A stretch of 64,000 nucleotides of DNA from an uncultured Gilliamella sp. (GTDB taxonomy: Bacteria; Pseudomonadota; Gammaproteobacteria; Enterobacterales; Orbaceae): assembly GCA_946482005.1 (NCBI GenBank), contig CAMLPV010000005.1, positions 85,995 through 149,994 of the forward strand, read 5' to 3'. Positions within the stretch are counted from its first letter, which is position 1; every line of letters begins with the position of its first letter. Position numbers and translations under genes: made by a program. Shown piece by piece: positions 21,540 through 31,290 of this stretch. The notes under the pieces are model-generated. The model did not search any database and was not told the origin of the DNA. It saw nothing but the letters and a program-made list of their open reading frames with translations.

Positions 21540-22841
21540 CTATTGTTTAGTATCAGCGTTAAGTTTAGCTAAGCGAATAGTCACGGCATTTTTGTGGGCA
21601 GTGAGTTGTTCTGCTTGTGCCATTAGTTCAACTGCATTACCTATTGCTTTTAACCCTTCAGCCGATAATTTTTGCACTGTCATACGTTTTTGGAAATCAG
21701 GTAATCCAAGGCTTGAATAAGTTGCGGTATAACCATAAGTTGGTAATACGTGATTTGTACCAGAGGCATAATCTCCAGCAGATTCTGGTGACCAATCCCC
21801 TAAGAATATCGAACCAGCACTATTAATTTTATCAACCAGTTCATCGGCATTTTCGGTTTGAATAATTAAGTGTTCAGGACCATAACGATTGCTGATAGTT
21901 ACACATTCATCTAAATCTTTGGTAACGATAAGTCGGCTCTCTTGTAACGCTTTTTCAGCAATTCCTTGACGTGAAAGTTGAGCAAGTTGCTTATCAACTT
22001 CGACTGAAACTGCTTGGGCGATCTTCTCATCTGGTGTAAGCAATACAACCTGTGAATCCGGGCCATGTTCAGCTTGAGAAAGTAAATCCGCTGCAATAAA
22101 CGCCGGATTAGCGGAACTATCGGCAATGACCAGAACTTCTGATGGGCCGGCTGGCATATCTATTGCTGCGCCATCCAAACGTTGGCTAACTTGGCGTTTC
22201 GCCTCGGTAACATAAGCATTGCCGGGACCAAATATTTTATCGACTTTAGGAACTGATTGAGTACCTAATGCCATTGCCGCAATCGCTTGTGCGCCACCCA
22301 ATTGATAAATTTCTGTTACACCACAAAGTTCTGCCGCATATAAAATTTCGTCAGCAATTGGTGGAGGTGAACATAAAATCACTTTACGACAACCGGCAAT
22401 TTTAGCTGGAATGGCTAACATTAATACGGTTGATAGCAATGGGGCTGAACCACCCGGTATATACAGGCCTACAGAGTCTATCGGTCTTGTTACTGACTGG
22501 CATTGAATGCCAGGCATGGTTTCAACTGTTATGGTCTGCTTAACTTGAGCTTGATGAAATTTTTCAATATTGCTTACCGCTAATTGCATTGCCTGTTTTA
22601 AATCAGGTTTAACGCGACTCGTGGCTGTTTTTATCTCATCTTGGGATAATTTAATTTGATCGATTTGCACTTTATCAAATTTATTACTTAACATTTTAAG
22701 TGCTTCGTCGCCATTTTGTTTAACTTGCTCCAAGATATCGTTAACCGCTTGACTAATAGCATCGGAAGCTGCAATTGCTGGGCGAGTTAATAATTCTGCT
22801 TGTTTTTCTTTAGAACATTGTTGCCAATATGAAAGCTTCAT
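21540..22841 (-). CDS. hisD: Histidinol dehydrogenase HisD
   Basis: A 433-residue zinc enzyme performing the last two oxidations to histidine with NAD+. Family blocks are visible: [43 protein letters not shown], and the catalytic YGPEHL segment. Length matches E. coli HisD (434). The start is five bases after the hisG stop. Confidence 0.97.
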   Translation of the reverse strand: MKLSYWQQCSKEKQAELLTRPAIAASDAISQAVNDILEQVKQNGDEALKMLSNKFDKVQIDQIKLSQDEIKTATSRVKPDLKQAMQLAVSNIEKFHQAQVKQTITVETMPGIQCQSVTRPIDSVGLYIPGGSAPLLSTVLMLAIPAKIAGCRKVILCSPPPIADEILYAAELCGVTEIYQLGGAQAIAAMALGTQSVPKVDKIFGPGNAYVTEAKRQVSQRLDGAAIDMPAGPSEVLVIADSSANPAFIAADLLSQAEHGPDSQVVLLTPDEKIAQAVSVEVDKQLAQLSRQGIAEKALQESRLIVTKDLDECVTISNRYGPEHLIIQTENADELVDKINSAGSIFLGDWSPESAGDYASGTNHVLPTYGYTATYSSLGLPDFQKRMTVQKLSAEGLKAIGNAVELMAQAEQLTAHKNAVTIRLAKLNADTKQ

Positions 22842-22846
22842 TTTGC

Positions 22847-23746
22847 TTACTCCATCATTTTTTCAATTGGTAATACAAGGATTGAACTTGCACCTAATGC
22901 TTTTAGTTTTTCCATGGTTTCCCAGAATAGTGACTCAGTACTAACCATGTGTAGTGCTACCCGATTTTGTTCGCCGGTTAATGGTAAAATGGTTGGGTTT
23001 TCAGCACCTGGTAATAAAGATACGACTTGATCTAAAACTGCGGTTGGCGCGTGCAACATAATGTATTTAGATTCGCGAGCTTGAATCACTCCTTGAATAC
23101 GAGTCATCACTTTATCGATTAACGCCTGTTTGGTGGCAGACATTTCGCCTTCACGTTGAATTAAGCAAGCTTTAGATTTATATATGACCTCAATCTCTTG
23201 TAACCCATTAGCTTCAAGGGTTGCACCACTTGAGACTAAATCACAAATTACATCGGCTAGACCTGCTCGAGGAGCGACTTCAACTGAACCATTGAGTAAA
23301 CACGTTTTAAAACTTACATTATATTGAGAAAGATAACGGCGGAGCAGGTGAGGATAAGTGGTGGCGACACGTAAATCATTTAAACACTCAGGACCGGTGT
23401 AATTAAAATCACGAGGGGCGGCAATCGATAAACGACATCCGCCAAAGTCAAGTCGACGTAATTTTTTGTATTGTGGATTTTCGCCTTCAGCTTGTCTATC
23501 TAGCACTTCTTCTTCTAAAACATTTTCACCGACAATACCAATATCAACAACGCCATCAATAACCAGTCCTGGTATATCATCATCGCGAACGCGTAAAATA
23601 TCAATTGGCATATTTTCGGCAAAAGCAATTAAACGTTGCTCTTGCAAATTGATTTTAATTCCACATTGAGCTAGTAATTTTTTTGACTCATCGCTTAAGC
23701 GTCCTGATTTTTGCATTGCTATACGTAAACGTGAATTATCCAACAT
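22847..23746 (-). CDS. hisG: ATP phosphoribosyltransferase HisG (long form)
   Basis: First committed enzyme of histidine synthesis, condensing ATP with PRPP; feedback inhibited by histidine. I chose ATG 23746 ([17 protein letters not shown]), giving 299 residues, the same as I recall for E. coli, with GGAG about eight bases upstream; the frame extends to a TTG at 23767 with no family support. The catalytic domains include [14 protein letters not shown] and [14 protein letters not shown], and the C-terminal regulatory domain of the long form is present. It is the first structural gene after the attenuator. Confidence 0.97.
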   Translation of the reverse strand: MLDNSRLRIAMQKSGRLSDESKKLLAQCGIKINLQEQRLIAFAENMPIDILRVRDDDIPGLVIDGVVDIGIVGENVLEEEVLDRQAEGENPQYKKLRRLDFGGCRLSIAAPRDFNYTGPECLNDLRVATTYPHLLRRYLSQYNVSFKTCLLNGSVEVAPRAGLADVICDLVSSGATLEANGLQEIEVIYKSKACLIQREGEMSATKQALIDKVMTRIQGVIQARESKYIMLHAPTAVLDQVVSLLPGAENPTILPLTGEQNRVALHMVSTESLFWETMEKLKALGASSILVLPIEKMME

Positions 23747-23786
23747 ATTATTCTCCAACTTATCCAAATAAAATTATTAACTACAA

Positions 23787-23885
23787 ACAAAAAACCCTCG
23801 GAAGTCTGATCTTCCGAGGGTTCTCTATTTGCTTTTGCGATATCACCGGAAGACCATTTGTCTTCCAGCACCAATCGCCCGAAGA
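23787..23885 (-). promoter_or_regulatory. Histidine operon attenuator: mutually exclusive hairpins and terminator
   Basis: Read on the minus strand after the leader peptide, complementary GTCTTC/GGAAGAC segments occur at about 23879-23885, 23848-23854 with 23860-23866, and the terminator arms. The terminator is a 12-bp perfect stem (23793-23804 with 23811-23822, six-base loop) followed by a U-rich run (about 23787-23794). Alternative pairing between these arms is the known logic of his attenuation: ribosome stalling at His codons frees the antiterminator. Two 7-bp hairpin arms (23848-23866, loop of five) can form the pre-emptor. Confidence 0.92.
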
Positions 23886-23889
23886 CTAT

Positions 23890-23943
23890 TCAGGAATGAT
23901 GGTGATGATGATGTTTGCTAACTAAAACACAAAAACAATTCAT
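23890..23943 (-). CDS. hisL: his operon leader peptide HisL
   Basis: A 17-codon ORF on the minus strand reading MNCFCVLVSKHHHHHHS and stopping at TGA. It contains six consecutive histidine codons (CAT/CAC), the sensor for histidyl-tRNA charging. It lies immediately before the attenuator hairpins and about 145 bases before hisG. E. coli HisL has seven consecutive His, so this is a near-standard leader. Confidence 0.95.
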   Translation of the reverse strand: MNCFCVLVSKHHHHHHS

Positions 23944-24107
23944 AAAAAATGAAACCTTTAAATTTAACTGTCGTACAAAATATAACAGAAATGATTAATG
24001 AGCAACTATTTTTTGATGATTTATTAAAAAATTTGTAAATAAGTTAATTTTCAACTGAATGATTTTTGCTTAATTGATATTTAGATAAGCACTGCAAATC
24101 AGCATAA

Positions 24108-24500
24108 TTATAAAATTTGTTGCAATTGATGGCTGACTTTATAGCGGGCAAAATTTTCAATTTTATTTAAGAATAATTTTAAAGCATTACTATCAAATTG
24201 ACTAACGATCAGGTAACAACCATCACCAGTAATCTTATAAAATTCGGCTACCTCAGCAAAAGATTTTACTAACTTTTCAAATGATTCAAATTGATTTGTG
24301 TTCATATAAATAGTAATGAATTGTAATTGATCCCTTTGTTCTTTAATGGTGAATCTTTGTATAATATGATTGTTGAGTAATTCTTGCACACGTTGCCCAA
24401 CAGCTTGACTAGACAAAAATACTTTTTCGCCGATCTCTCGCCAAGATTGTCGGCTGTTATATCTTAATTCATTTAATATAGCGCGATCTTTTTTATCCAT
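24108..24500 (-). CDS. Lrp/AsnC family transcriptional regulator
   Basis: A 130-residue protein, slightly short for the family. The N-terminal HTH (MDKKDRAILNELRYNSRQSWREIGEKVFLSSQ in part) is of AsnC type, and the C-terminal half is a RAM/ligand-binding ferredoxin-like domain (FYKITGDGCYLIVSQF). It is divergent from the cysteine hydrolase gene at 24607, sharing about 106 bases, so it may control that gene. The ligand is unknown. Confidence 0.85.
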   Translation of the reverse strand: MDKKDRAILNELRYNSRQSWREIGEKVFLSSQAVGQRVQELLNNHIIQRFTIKEQRDQLQFITIYMNTNQFESFEKLVKSFAEVAEFYKITGDGCYLIVSQFDSNALKLFLNKIENFARYKVSHQLQQIL

Positions 24501-24606
24501 AGTTTCAATTTGAAAGCAGACTGAGGTTTATTACTTCAATTTGCTATGTCATTTAAAGGTTGATTATTTCAAAATAATAACACGAAACATTACAAAGGAG
24601 AGCAAA

Positions 24607-25158
24607 ATGACTCAAGCATTGATGATTATTGATGTACAAAATGATTATTTCCCCAATGGCAAATACCCATTAAACAATACCGAACAGACATTGCAATGTA
24701 CCTTAAAGCTCCAAAATTATTTCCGACAACAGCAATTACCGATTATTTATATCCAACATGTTAACCAAGATGCTAATGCTCTCTTTTTTGTTAAGAACAG
24801 TGCGGGTTGTCAGTTACATCCCAAATTGCTTCCTGTTGAGCAACATAATGAATTTGTAATTGAAAAGGCTTATCCAAATAGTTTTTATCAAACACAATTA
24901 CAACAAAGGTTACAACAAGAAAGGATAACACAATTAGTGATTTGTGGCATGATGAGTCATATGTGTGTTGATTCTACTACCCGCTGTGCCTGCGAACTTA
25001 ATTATCAACCAATTCTTATCCATGATGCTTGCACCACGCGGGATCTTGATTTTAATGGCAATATTATCCCATCACAACTGGTTCATAATAGTTTTATGTC
25101 AGCATTGATGCGGTTTGCGACAGTGATGAGTTTTGAATCATTTATTGAAACAATTTAA
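24607..25158 (+). CDS. Cysteine hydrolase (isochorismatase-like) family protein
   Basis: A 183-residue isochorismatase-fold hydrolase. The catalytic triad is visible: Asp9 in IIDVQND, Lys87 in VIEKAYPNSF and Cys120 in GMMSHMCVDSTTR. Family members hydrolyse nicotinamide, N-carbamoyl compounds, streptothricin and others; the substrate here cannot be named. I chose ATG 24607 with AAAGGAG seven bases upstream; the frame continues 22 codons upstream without support. It is divergent from the Lrp-type regulator. Confidence 0.88.
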   Translation: MTQALMIIDVQNDYFPNGKYPLNNTEQTLQCTLKLQNYFRQQQLPIIYIQHVNQDANALFFVKNSAGCQLHPKLLPVEQHNEFVIEKAYPNSFYQTQLQQRLQQERITQLVICGMMSHMCVDSTTRCACELNYQPILIHDACTTRDLDFNGNIIPSQLVHNSFMSALMRFATVMSFESFIETI

Positions 25159-25287
25159 CATGTTTGAGCACTTTTCTTAACCTTTGAAGATGAATAAAAA
25201 TCCTCATTTTTTGACAGAAGTAGCTATTCGTGATAATCCTAATTAAAAGGAATTTAATTATAAACAACTTAGTAATTAGGATTTTAT

Positions 25288-26448
25288 ATGCATCATGTTG
25301 ATAGTTACGTTTTTGACTTGCTCTTTATGATAATATTTTTTTATGGCATTTATGGGTATTCGTTCATATTTGTTTTTGTACCGATGCATTGGATTATTAA
25401 AGCAATTTTCACAGTTCCAGTGATTATTTGGTTAACTTTCTGCTTAATGTCTATTGATTCTACTATCATTATTATTTTTTTATTTTCGTTAACCGGTGCT
25501 GTTTTTCCAATAATACTGCGACTATGTCAATCACAAGTGAAAAAATCTTATGGTATAAAACGTAAATTTGCTTATACATTCAGTTATGTATTATTACCAT
25601 TATTTTGTACTTTCTTTTGGCCTGCCTATATAATAGCACCTGTAGTTATCAAATATGTAGAAAGTAGACCAAGTAGTGAATGTAGGGAAAATGGACGTTT
25701 AGTTGAATTGTCTAAAGATACCATGTTGCGTATTTATCCTAATTCGACATATTCACCATTTTGGATTAGAAAATTAGTTGATTCTACTCTTGTAAATACT
25801 TCTGAAAAAAAATTTTGTGAACATTTTTCTCATGCTCAAGCCTATCAAATTGACGAAATCAGTGAAATTAGAATTAATTCAGGAAATTTATGCATTCATC
25901 CAACATCTAAAGCAATAATGGCTTATTGCAGTAATATAAAAAATGAACTTTTAAAATTGGATAGATTAGATATCGAATTTGTGAAAAAAAATAAAGATGA
26001 AGTTAGTGGTATTCGACTTGAATCATTTCAAAAAAGATTAGAAGATGTAAAGGAGATGAAGAGAAGTAGAAATTCAAAAGATTGGAGTTATGGAGATTGG
26101 CTTGAGACAAAACAATTCAACAATGGCATAGAATTACATAGATTTTATAAACATGAAAACACACTAATCATTCCTCAAGTAGATTGGTTGCCACCGCAAA
26201 CAGAAGCTTTAGAAATTAATTGCTATCGTAAAAGTGTTTTAAGGTGTACTTATAATTATGAGTATAATCAAGATTGGAATGTATCAGTTTTCTATATATT
26301 CAATATTGGCGACAGTATCGAAAATGAAAATGACGATGATGATAATATGCCAATTTATGATCAAGCTTTCATTAATATGAATTTAGAAGGCGCACAAAAA
26401 GCTCATCAAATAGTTGAAGATTTTATTGAAGGTCTGAGTGTGAAATGA
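25288..26448 (+). CDS. Hypothetical membrane protein
   Basis: A 386-residue protein that I do not recognise. The N-terminal 130 residues are hydrophobic with about four membrane helices, ending with the CTFFWPAYIIAP helix. The remaining 250 residues are hydrophilic and charged, with a short acidic run (ENENDDDD) near the end. The architecture suggests an inner-membrane anchor with a large soluble domain. It sits in an AT-rich accessory stretch beside decayed sequence and DUF-type genes. The ATG follows AGGA (about 25278). Function unknown. Confidence 0.65.
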   Translation: MHHVDSYVFDLLFMIIFFYGIYGYSFIFVFVPMHWIIKAIFTVPVIIWLTFCLMSIDSTIIIIFLFSLTGAVFPIILRLCQSQVKKSYGIKRKFAYTFSYVLLPLFCTFFWPAYIIAPVVIKYVESRPSSECRENGRLVELSKDTMLRIYPNSTYSPFWIRKLVDSTLVNTSEKKFCEHFSHAQAYQIDEISEIRINSGNLCIHPTSKAIMAYCSNIKNELLKLDRLDIEFVKKNKDEVSGIRLESFQKRLEDVKEMKRSRNSKDWSYGDWLETKQFNNGIELHRFYKHENTLIIPQVDWLPPQTEALEINCYRKSVLRCTYNYEYNQDWNVSVFYIFNIGDSIENENDDDDNMPIYDQAFINMNLEGAQKAHQIVEDFIEGLSVK

Positions 26449-26511
26449 ATTAATATTATAATTTTTAAGTCATCATTAATATGGAAAATGGTAATAAGTA
26501 AAATTGAACGG

Positions 26512-26680
26512 AGCGCGGTTATAAATTATAGAAAATTTGGTATATCGGAACGAGTATTGATACTTAAATATTCAATCAAATCCTCTTAAAAAGAGAATTA
26601 TATTAGCGTTCGAATATTTTAGGTATCAAATCATAGCTTTGCTTCTATGCCGATTATTGCTATCTAATAGCTCCGTTTGC
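26512..26680 (+). pseudogene. Decayed 5' fragment of an MDR-type oxidoreductase, related to the gene at 27601
   Basis: Bases 26524-26625 translate as NYRKFGISERVLILKY, then SIKSS, a stop and KENYISVRIF. This aligns with the N-terminus of the intact oxidoreductase at 27601 (FYRKFGRPEQVLTLEC, then KENCIRVQM), and the nucleotide match is obvious over about 100 bases. It has in-frame stops and no downstream domain, so it is a dead partial copy or the remnant of a sister gene. Homology beyond about 26630 is weak. The DUF4291 gene now lies between the fragment and the intact gene. Confidence 0.75.
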
Positions 26681-26744
26681 TTCGCTAGCCTGTTGTGCAG
26701 GTCATAGAGAAGTAGGATGATGGAAATATTTTGCGAGGAAATGC

Positions 26745-27335
26745 ATGAAAGAAAGAGAAATAAGAGCAGTATTTGATGAAGAAACAATAACAGTTTATCA
26801 AGCATACAGAAAAGAGATAGCTTTATCAGCAATAAAAGCTCAAACATTTGTGCCACCATTTAAAATAGAGAGAATGACATGGATTAAACCTTCTTTTCTT
26901 TGGATGATGTATCGATCAGGATGGGCACAAAAAGAGGGACAAGAGCATATTTTAGCTATTAAATTAAAACGTGAAGGTTTTGAATGGGCTTTAAAGCGGG
27001 CATGTTTATCCACTTTCAACGATTCTGTTTATCGCGATTATACAATTTGGCAAGAACAATTAAGCCAGACTCCTGTGCGTGTACAATGGGATCCAGAAAA
27101 AAATATTCGACTTGAAAACTTGGATTTCAAATCTATACAAATTGGTTTAAAAAATGAAGCGGTTAAAAAGTATGTTGAAGATTGGATTATTCAAATTGAC
27201 GACATTACTGACTATGCAAAGACAATTCATCAATTTATTCTCAATAATCAAATAGAAAAAGCAAGCGAAATGCTGCCTATTGAAAAAGTTTATCCTTTAC
27301 CCGATTCAATAAAGCGTATAATAAATGCTGATTGA
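26745..27335 (+). CDS. DUF4291 domain-containing protein
   Basis: A 196-residue protein matching the DUF4291 family: IRAVFDEETITVYQAY at the start, then RMTWIKPSFLWMMYRSGWA, and QWDPEKNIRLE in the second half. The family is widespread in bacteria and fungi, soluble, and has no established activity. The ATG is preceded by GAGG. It is apparently monocistronic and inserted between a decayed oxidoreductase fragment and its intact relative, so it may have arrived with a local rearrangement. Confidence 0.85.
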   Translation: MKEREIRAVFDEETITVYQAYRKEIALSAIKAQTFVPPFKIERMTWIKPSFLWMMYRSGWAQKEGQEHILAIKLKREGFEWALKRACLSTFNDSVYRDYTIWQEQLSQTPVRVQWDPEKNIRLENLDFKSIQIGLKNEAVKKYVEDWIIQIDDITDYAKTIHQFILNNQIEKASEMLPIEKVYPLPDSIKRIINAD

Positions 27336-27600
27336 AACTAATCAGTTTTCTACTTATTGGATTTTTTGAAGATTGAAATTATGCCATTTTTAATGGTAAG
27401 GAATAGTTATCATATATTTTAAGTTTGGCTTATATAGGAGTTTGTTGGTAATTAATGAATATTAAGTTAACTAATAAAATGTGCATTTTATTTAAATCAA
27501 ATTTGAAAAAGTCATTTTTTTGTCATTAAAATCAGCAAAATAAAATGACCAAATGATAAAAACTTCAATGAAAAACGACCTTGAATAGGGATATAGATAA

Positions 27601-28542
27601 TTGAATCGAGCATTATTTTATAGAAAATTTGGACGACCAGAACAAGTATTGACGCTTGAATGTTTAAATAAATTAACTATAAAAGAGAACTGTATTAGAG
27701 TTCAAATGTTATATGCACCCATTAATGCTTCCGATCTTATTCCAATTACTGGCGCTTATCAGCATCGTATCACTCTGCCACAAATTGCGGGTTATGAAGG
27801 GATAGGTAAAGTCATTCAAGCGCCAAAATCTTACCAGCAACTTATTGGCAAACGAGTTTTACCGTTAAGAGGTGAGGGTACTTGGCAATCTTTGGTTGAT
27901 TCACCAGCCGAGTATGCTATTCCCGTTCCCGATTATATTGAAGATAAGATTGCAGCACGAGCATATATTAACCCTGTTGCAGCATGGCTGATGATTAAAC
28001 AGTTTTCACCCAAAGGAAAGCATATTCTTGTTACAGCGGCAGGTAGTGATTGTGCAAAATTACTATGCAAATTGGCAATAAAATTTGCAGCTTTATCTGT
28101 TACAGTTATCTGTCGTTCTGATAATCATGCGCAATATTATAATAAATATGCAATCAAACATATAAAGCAAGATGATAAGCAAACTATCGAATATTTTGCT
28201 AGACAAGCTGATATTGTTTTTGACGCTGTTGGTGGCAAGCTTGCGGAAACAATTTTGGATCATATGCCTGATTCAAGTGAATTTGTCTCTTATGGTCTGC
28301 TTTCTGGTACTTTTTTTCAACCTAAAAAGCGATTATCTAAAGTTCATTGGTTTCATATTCGCCACTATTTAAAGCAAATAAGTCAACATCAATGGCTAAA
28401 GATGTTTGATGATATATGGCCCATACTAGATACAAATGATTTAAATGTAGCAAATTTATTTGCATTTAATGATTGGCAAGCGGCGATAAAAACTTATCGA
28501 CAACCCTTTAGAAACAATAAACCATTATTAGCATTTGATTAA
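27601..28542 (+). CDS. Medium-chain dehydrogenase/reductase (zinc-type alcohol dehydrogenase-like/quinone oxidoreductase) family protein
   Basis: A 313-residue MDR protein with a TTG start (MNRALFYRKFGRPEQVL). The N-terminal GroES-like domain has NASDLIPITG and the GYEGIGKV block; the Rossmann domain begins near ILVTAAGSDCAKLL, with a glycine pattern altered from the usual GAxxGVG to AAGSDCAK. The latter may reduce or change NAD(P)H binding. The usual zinc ligands are not evident, so it belongs to the zinc-free quinone oxidoreductase/enoyl reductase branch. No obvious Shine-Dalgarno precedes the TTG; the first in-frame ATG is 46 codons further on. Substrate unknown. Confidence 0.82.
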   Translation: MNRALFYRKFGRPEQVLTLECLNKLTIKENCIRVQMLYAPINASDLIPITGAYQHRITLPQIAGYEGIGKVIQAPKSYQQLIGKRVLPLRGEGTWQSLVDSPAEYAIPVPDYIEDKIAARAYINPVAAWLMIKQFSPKGKHILVTAAGSDCAKLLCKLAIKFAALSVTVICRSDNHAQYYNKYAIKHIKQDDKQTIEYFARQADIVFDAVGGKLAETILDHMPDSSEFVSYGLLSGTFFQPKKRLSKVHWFHIRHYLKQISQHQWLKMFDDIWPILDTNDLNVANLFAFNDWQAAIKTYRQPFRNNKPLLAFD

Positions 28543-28808
28543 ACCATTGATGTTTTAATATTTATTAGTTAAGAGTATTTAAATATTTATGCTATTTACC
28601 CAAGTCGCAAATTATTACCACTTAGGAATCGATGTTTAATTGATTTTTTAATTATTGAATTAAAAAGTTTACAATGGTAAAAAATAATAAATAAAATATT
28701 TACTTAATATAGGTAAGTAGATATTATTGGTTCAGTTTTATAGTTTCAATTACTATAAAATGCACTAAATTTGATTTAATTTAAAATAGTTGTAATAAGG
28801 AATATAAA

Positions 28809-29684
28809 ATGGGTTTATTTTCTCGTTTTTTTGGTAAAAAAACAGAAGCAAAACAGATGGATAGTTCGATTGTTCCAAATCCTGATATTGATAGTGCCGC
28901 TAGCTTAAGTATTGTGTTTAAAGGTGAACTTAATATTGATAATGATAAATTAATAACCAAACTTAAATCGATTGATCCGACTATAAAGGATATCCGATAT
29001 GAAATACCGTATGGACAACTTGAAGCGGGCATCTGTATTTTAGTGAGTTGGGGAAAACATATTATTAGAATAATTGGTCTCAATGCGCCTTATCCTAAAG
29101 ATGTATTAGAATTATGTGTTGCTCCAGCTAGTTATAGTCAGGAAATAAAACAACAAGTTTATGAAAGTGATAGTCATTTGTTATTATATTATGTCGGCTA
29201 TGACCAAGATGTATTAGAGCAGTACTTAGCTTTAACACGTTTAGCGGCATGCTTTGAACAATTTAATGCATTAGCGGTAATTAATGAGAGTGCACATACT
29301 TCATTGCCAGTTAGCGCTATTCATGGAATGGTTACGGAAAAAGATGGTTTAACCACTTTAGGGCAATGTTTACCTATATTGTTTTGTGGTTTTGTAAAAT
29401 ATGAAATAGAAAATACTAAAGGGATTTGGATGCGTACTTATGGCGCGCATATATTTGGTTTACCTAATTTTGCTGCATTAGCCAATAGTTATGAGGAAAG
29501 TGGCTATTATTTTGATATGTTTAATAATATTTTAAATTATTTACGCCAAAGTCAAGCGACAATGAAACCTGGTGATACGATGGAGATGGGTGATAATCGT
29601 ATGATGTCACTGCGAGCCCCACAAGATGACGAATATTTCTTAAAAGATGAAGGTGATCTTCTAGTCATTGAAATTAATAACTAA
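28809..29684 (+). CDS. DUF4261 domain-containing protein
   Basis: A 291-residue soluble protein. The start is MGLFSRFFGKK, a basic/hydrophobic leader common to this family, and the C-terminal half resembles DUF4261 (IWMRTYGAHIFGLPNFAALA and the MKPGDTMEMGDN segment). The family is often found in enterobacteria and Bacteroidetes near polymorphic toxin or immunity genes, but its function is not known. TAAGGA precedes the ATG by about six bases. It is followed by an inverted repeat that can terminate both this gene and the convergent DoxX gene. Confidence 0.8.
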   Translation: MGLFSRFFGKKTEAKQMDSSIVPNPDIDSAASLSIVFKGELNIDNDKLITKLKSIDPTIKDIRYEIPYGQLEAGICILVSWGKHIIRIIGLNAPYPKDVLELCVAPASYSQEIKQQVYESDSHLLLYYVGYDQDVLEQYLALTRLAACFEQFNALAVINESAHTSLPVSAIHGMVTEKDGLTTLGQCLPILFCGFVKYEIENTKGIWMRTYGAHIFGLPNFAALANSYEESGYYFDMFNNILNYLRQSQATMKPGDTMEMGDNRMMSLRAPQDDEYFLKDEGDLLVIEINN

Positions 29685-29717
29685 TTTTCATATTATCAAG
29701 TAGTTATAATATCAAAG

Positions 29718-29761
29718 TTTTAGGAAAGGTAATTCATCGTTTGCTTTTACCTTCCCTAAAA
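29718..29761. terminator. Bidirectional terminator-like inverted repeat
   Basis: A 15-bp stem with one A·C mismatch (29718-29732 with 29747-29761) and a 14-base loop. The arms begin TTTTAGG and end CCTAAAA, giving U-rich ends in both directions. It lies between the converging DUF4261 and DoxX genes. Confidence 0.8.
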
Positions 29762-29770
29762 TTTAACCTA

Positions 29771-30187
29771 TTAATGATCTAATGAGTGTTGATACTTTTT
29801 GTCTGATAAAACAGAAAATCGACCGGTATCTAAGAGAGCAAGACTAAATGCGGTTAAAGACATAAATGCTGGATACTCCCAACCCCCCCCCGGATTAGTA
29901 AATGACCAACCATTAGCCCAATGTACAATGGTTATTATTGCTAGTTGAAAGAAAGCAATTAATGCAACCGCACGGGTTAAAATACCTAATAATAACAGTG
30001 CACCACCGCCAATTTCAAAAGTGATAACAATATAAGAAAAGAAACCAGGAAAACCAAGAGTATGAAAATACTCAGCAGTTCCTTCAGGGGTTAAAACAAG
30101 TAATTTGGTAAAACCATGGGCCAAAAACATCATACCTAAAGCAATACGTAATACAAATGAAGCTACATCAGTTTGATATTCTTTCAT
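29771..30187 (-). CDS. DoxX family membrane protein
   Basis: A 138-residue protein with about four membrane helices of the DoxX/SURF4 type (ALGMMFLAHGFTKL, FEIGGGALLLLGILTRAVAL). Family members are poorly characterised and include YqjF/YphA-like proteins; some take part in oxidative stress complexes. The reading frame crosses a run of nine G (29883-29891 on the + strand as C), encoding part of NPGGGW. Slippage there would truncate the protein. Monocistronic. Confidence 0.87.
   Translation of the reverse strand: MKEYQTDVASFVLRIALGMMFLAHGFTKLLVLTPEGTAEYFHTLGFPGFFSYIVITFEIGGGALLLLGILTRAVALIAFFQLAIITIVHWANGWSFTNPGGGWEYPAFMSLTAFSLALLDTGRFSVLSDKKYQHSLDH
29883..29891 (-). repeat. Poly-G/C tract of nine inside the DoxX gene
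   Basis: Nine consecutive C on the + strand in a strongly AT-rich genome, in frame within the DoxX coding sequence (Pro-Gly-Gly-Gly codons). Homopolymers of this length are prone to slippage and are used for phase variation in some bacteria. Here it is intact in the sequenced copy. Confidence 0.85.
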
Positions 30188-30440
30188 ATTGTGTTTCCTA
30201 TATTATGTTAGCAAAATACTAATTATAAAAAAATCATATAGATCTATTACAAAAGCTATTACTTATTTGAAACATAGGATATTGCGTGTGCGATTGTCTC
30301 ACAATTAGCAATTAATAGTAAAGTAACATAAAATTAACTTCAGTTTTATAACGATATTTATTTACTAAATGGTACAGCTAATTGAAGATAGGTTAAAAAA
30401 TAGCAGTACGACATTGAATTGTCGCACTGTTATTGCTTAC

Positions 30441-31274
30441 TTATTGTTGGTGTTTGATAGATTTAAATTTTTCTGTCGTTTGTTTAAGAGCAGTTTCGGT
30501 TGGCAAACGTTCCATTGAACTTGCACCATAGAAACCATTACAATCAGGACAATTTTGTAAAATATATTCTGCGTCTTCTGGTGTTGAAATAGGTCCGCCA
30601 TGGCAAAGTATAATAATATCTGGACGAATCGCTTTAGCTGCTTTGGCCCATTGATTGATTAAAGGAACACAATCTGTAAGTTTCAAAGCAGTTTGAGCGC
30701 CAATGCTACCGCCAGTGGTTAAGCCCATATGTGGAACTAAAATATCCGCACCTGCTTTGGTCATGTCAATAGCATCTTGTTCACTAAATACATATGGTGT
30801 CGTTAGCAGATCTTTTTCATGTGCTTTGCGAATCATCTCAACTTCTAACGCATAGCCCATACCCGTTTCTTCAAGATTAGCTCTAAAATTACCATCAATT
30901 AAACCGACAGTAGGGAAGTTTTGTACGCCAGCAAATCCGGTAGCTTTAATTTGATCTAAGAACTGCTCAAATTGGCAGAAAGGGTCGGTGCCATTGACGC
31001 CAGCTAACACAGGAGTATGTTTTACAACCGGTAATACTTCTTTTGCCATATCCATAACAATTTCATTGGCATTGCCATAAGCTAATAAGCCTGCAAGTGA
31101 TCCACGACCCGCCATACGATAGCGACCAGAATTGTAAATTACAATCAGATCAATACCACCAGCTTCTTCACATTTCGCCGATAATCCTGTACCAGCTCCT
31201 CCACCGATGATTGGTTGACCTTTAGCAATCATATCATGGAATTTTTTTAATAATTGAGCACGTTTACTACTCAT
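30441..31274 (-). CDS. Phosphoenolpyruvate hydrolase-like TIM-barrel protein
   Basis: A 277-residue protein of the PEP_hydrolase/TIM-barrel signal transduction family (PF09370 type). Blocks include [39 protein letters not shown] in part, and [16 protein letters not shown]. Members are found either fused to or beside UPF0261 (Tm-1-like) proteins; this gene follows such a gene by 16 bases, so they form an operon. I chose ATG 31274 ([11 protein letters not shown]) with GGAG six bases upstream; an ATG four codons earlier overlaps that Shine-Dalgarno. The true reaction is uncertain. Confidence 0.88.
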   Translation of the reverse strand: MSSKRAQLLKKFHDMIAKGQPIIGGGAGTGLSAKCEEAGGIDLIVIYNSGRYRMAGRGSLAGLLAYGNANEIVMDMAKEVLPVVKHTPVLAGVNGTDPFCQFEQFLDQIKATGFAGVQNFPTVGLIDGNFRANLEETGMGYALEVEMIRKAHEKDLLTTPYVFSEQDAIDMTKAGADILVPHMGLTTGGSIGAQTALKLTDCVPLINQWAKAAKAIRPDIIILCHGGPISTPEDAEYILQNCPDCNGFYGASSMERLPTETALKQTTEKFKSIKHQQ

Positions 31275-31290
31275 AATTTTCTCCATTACT

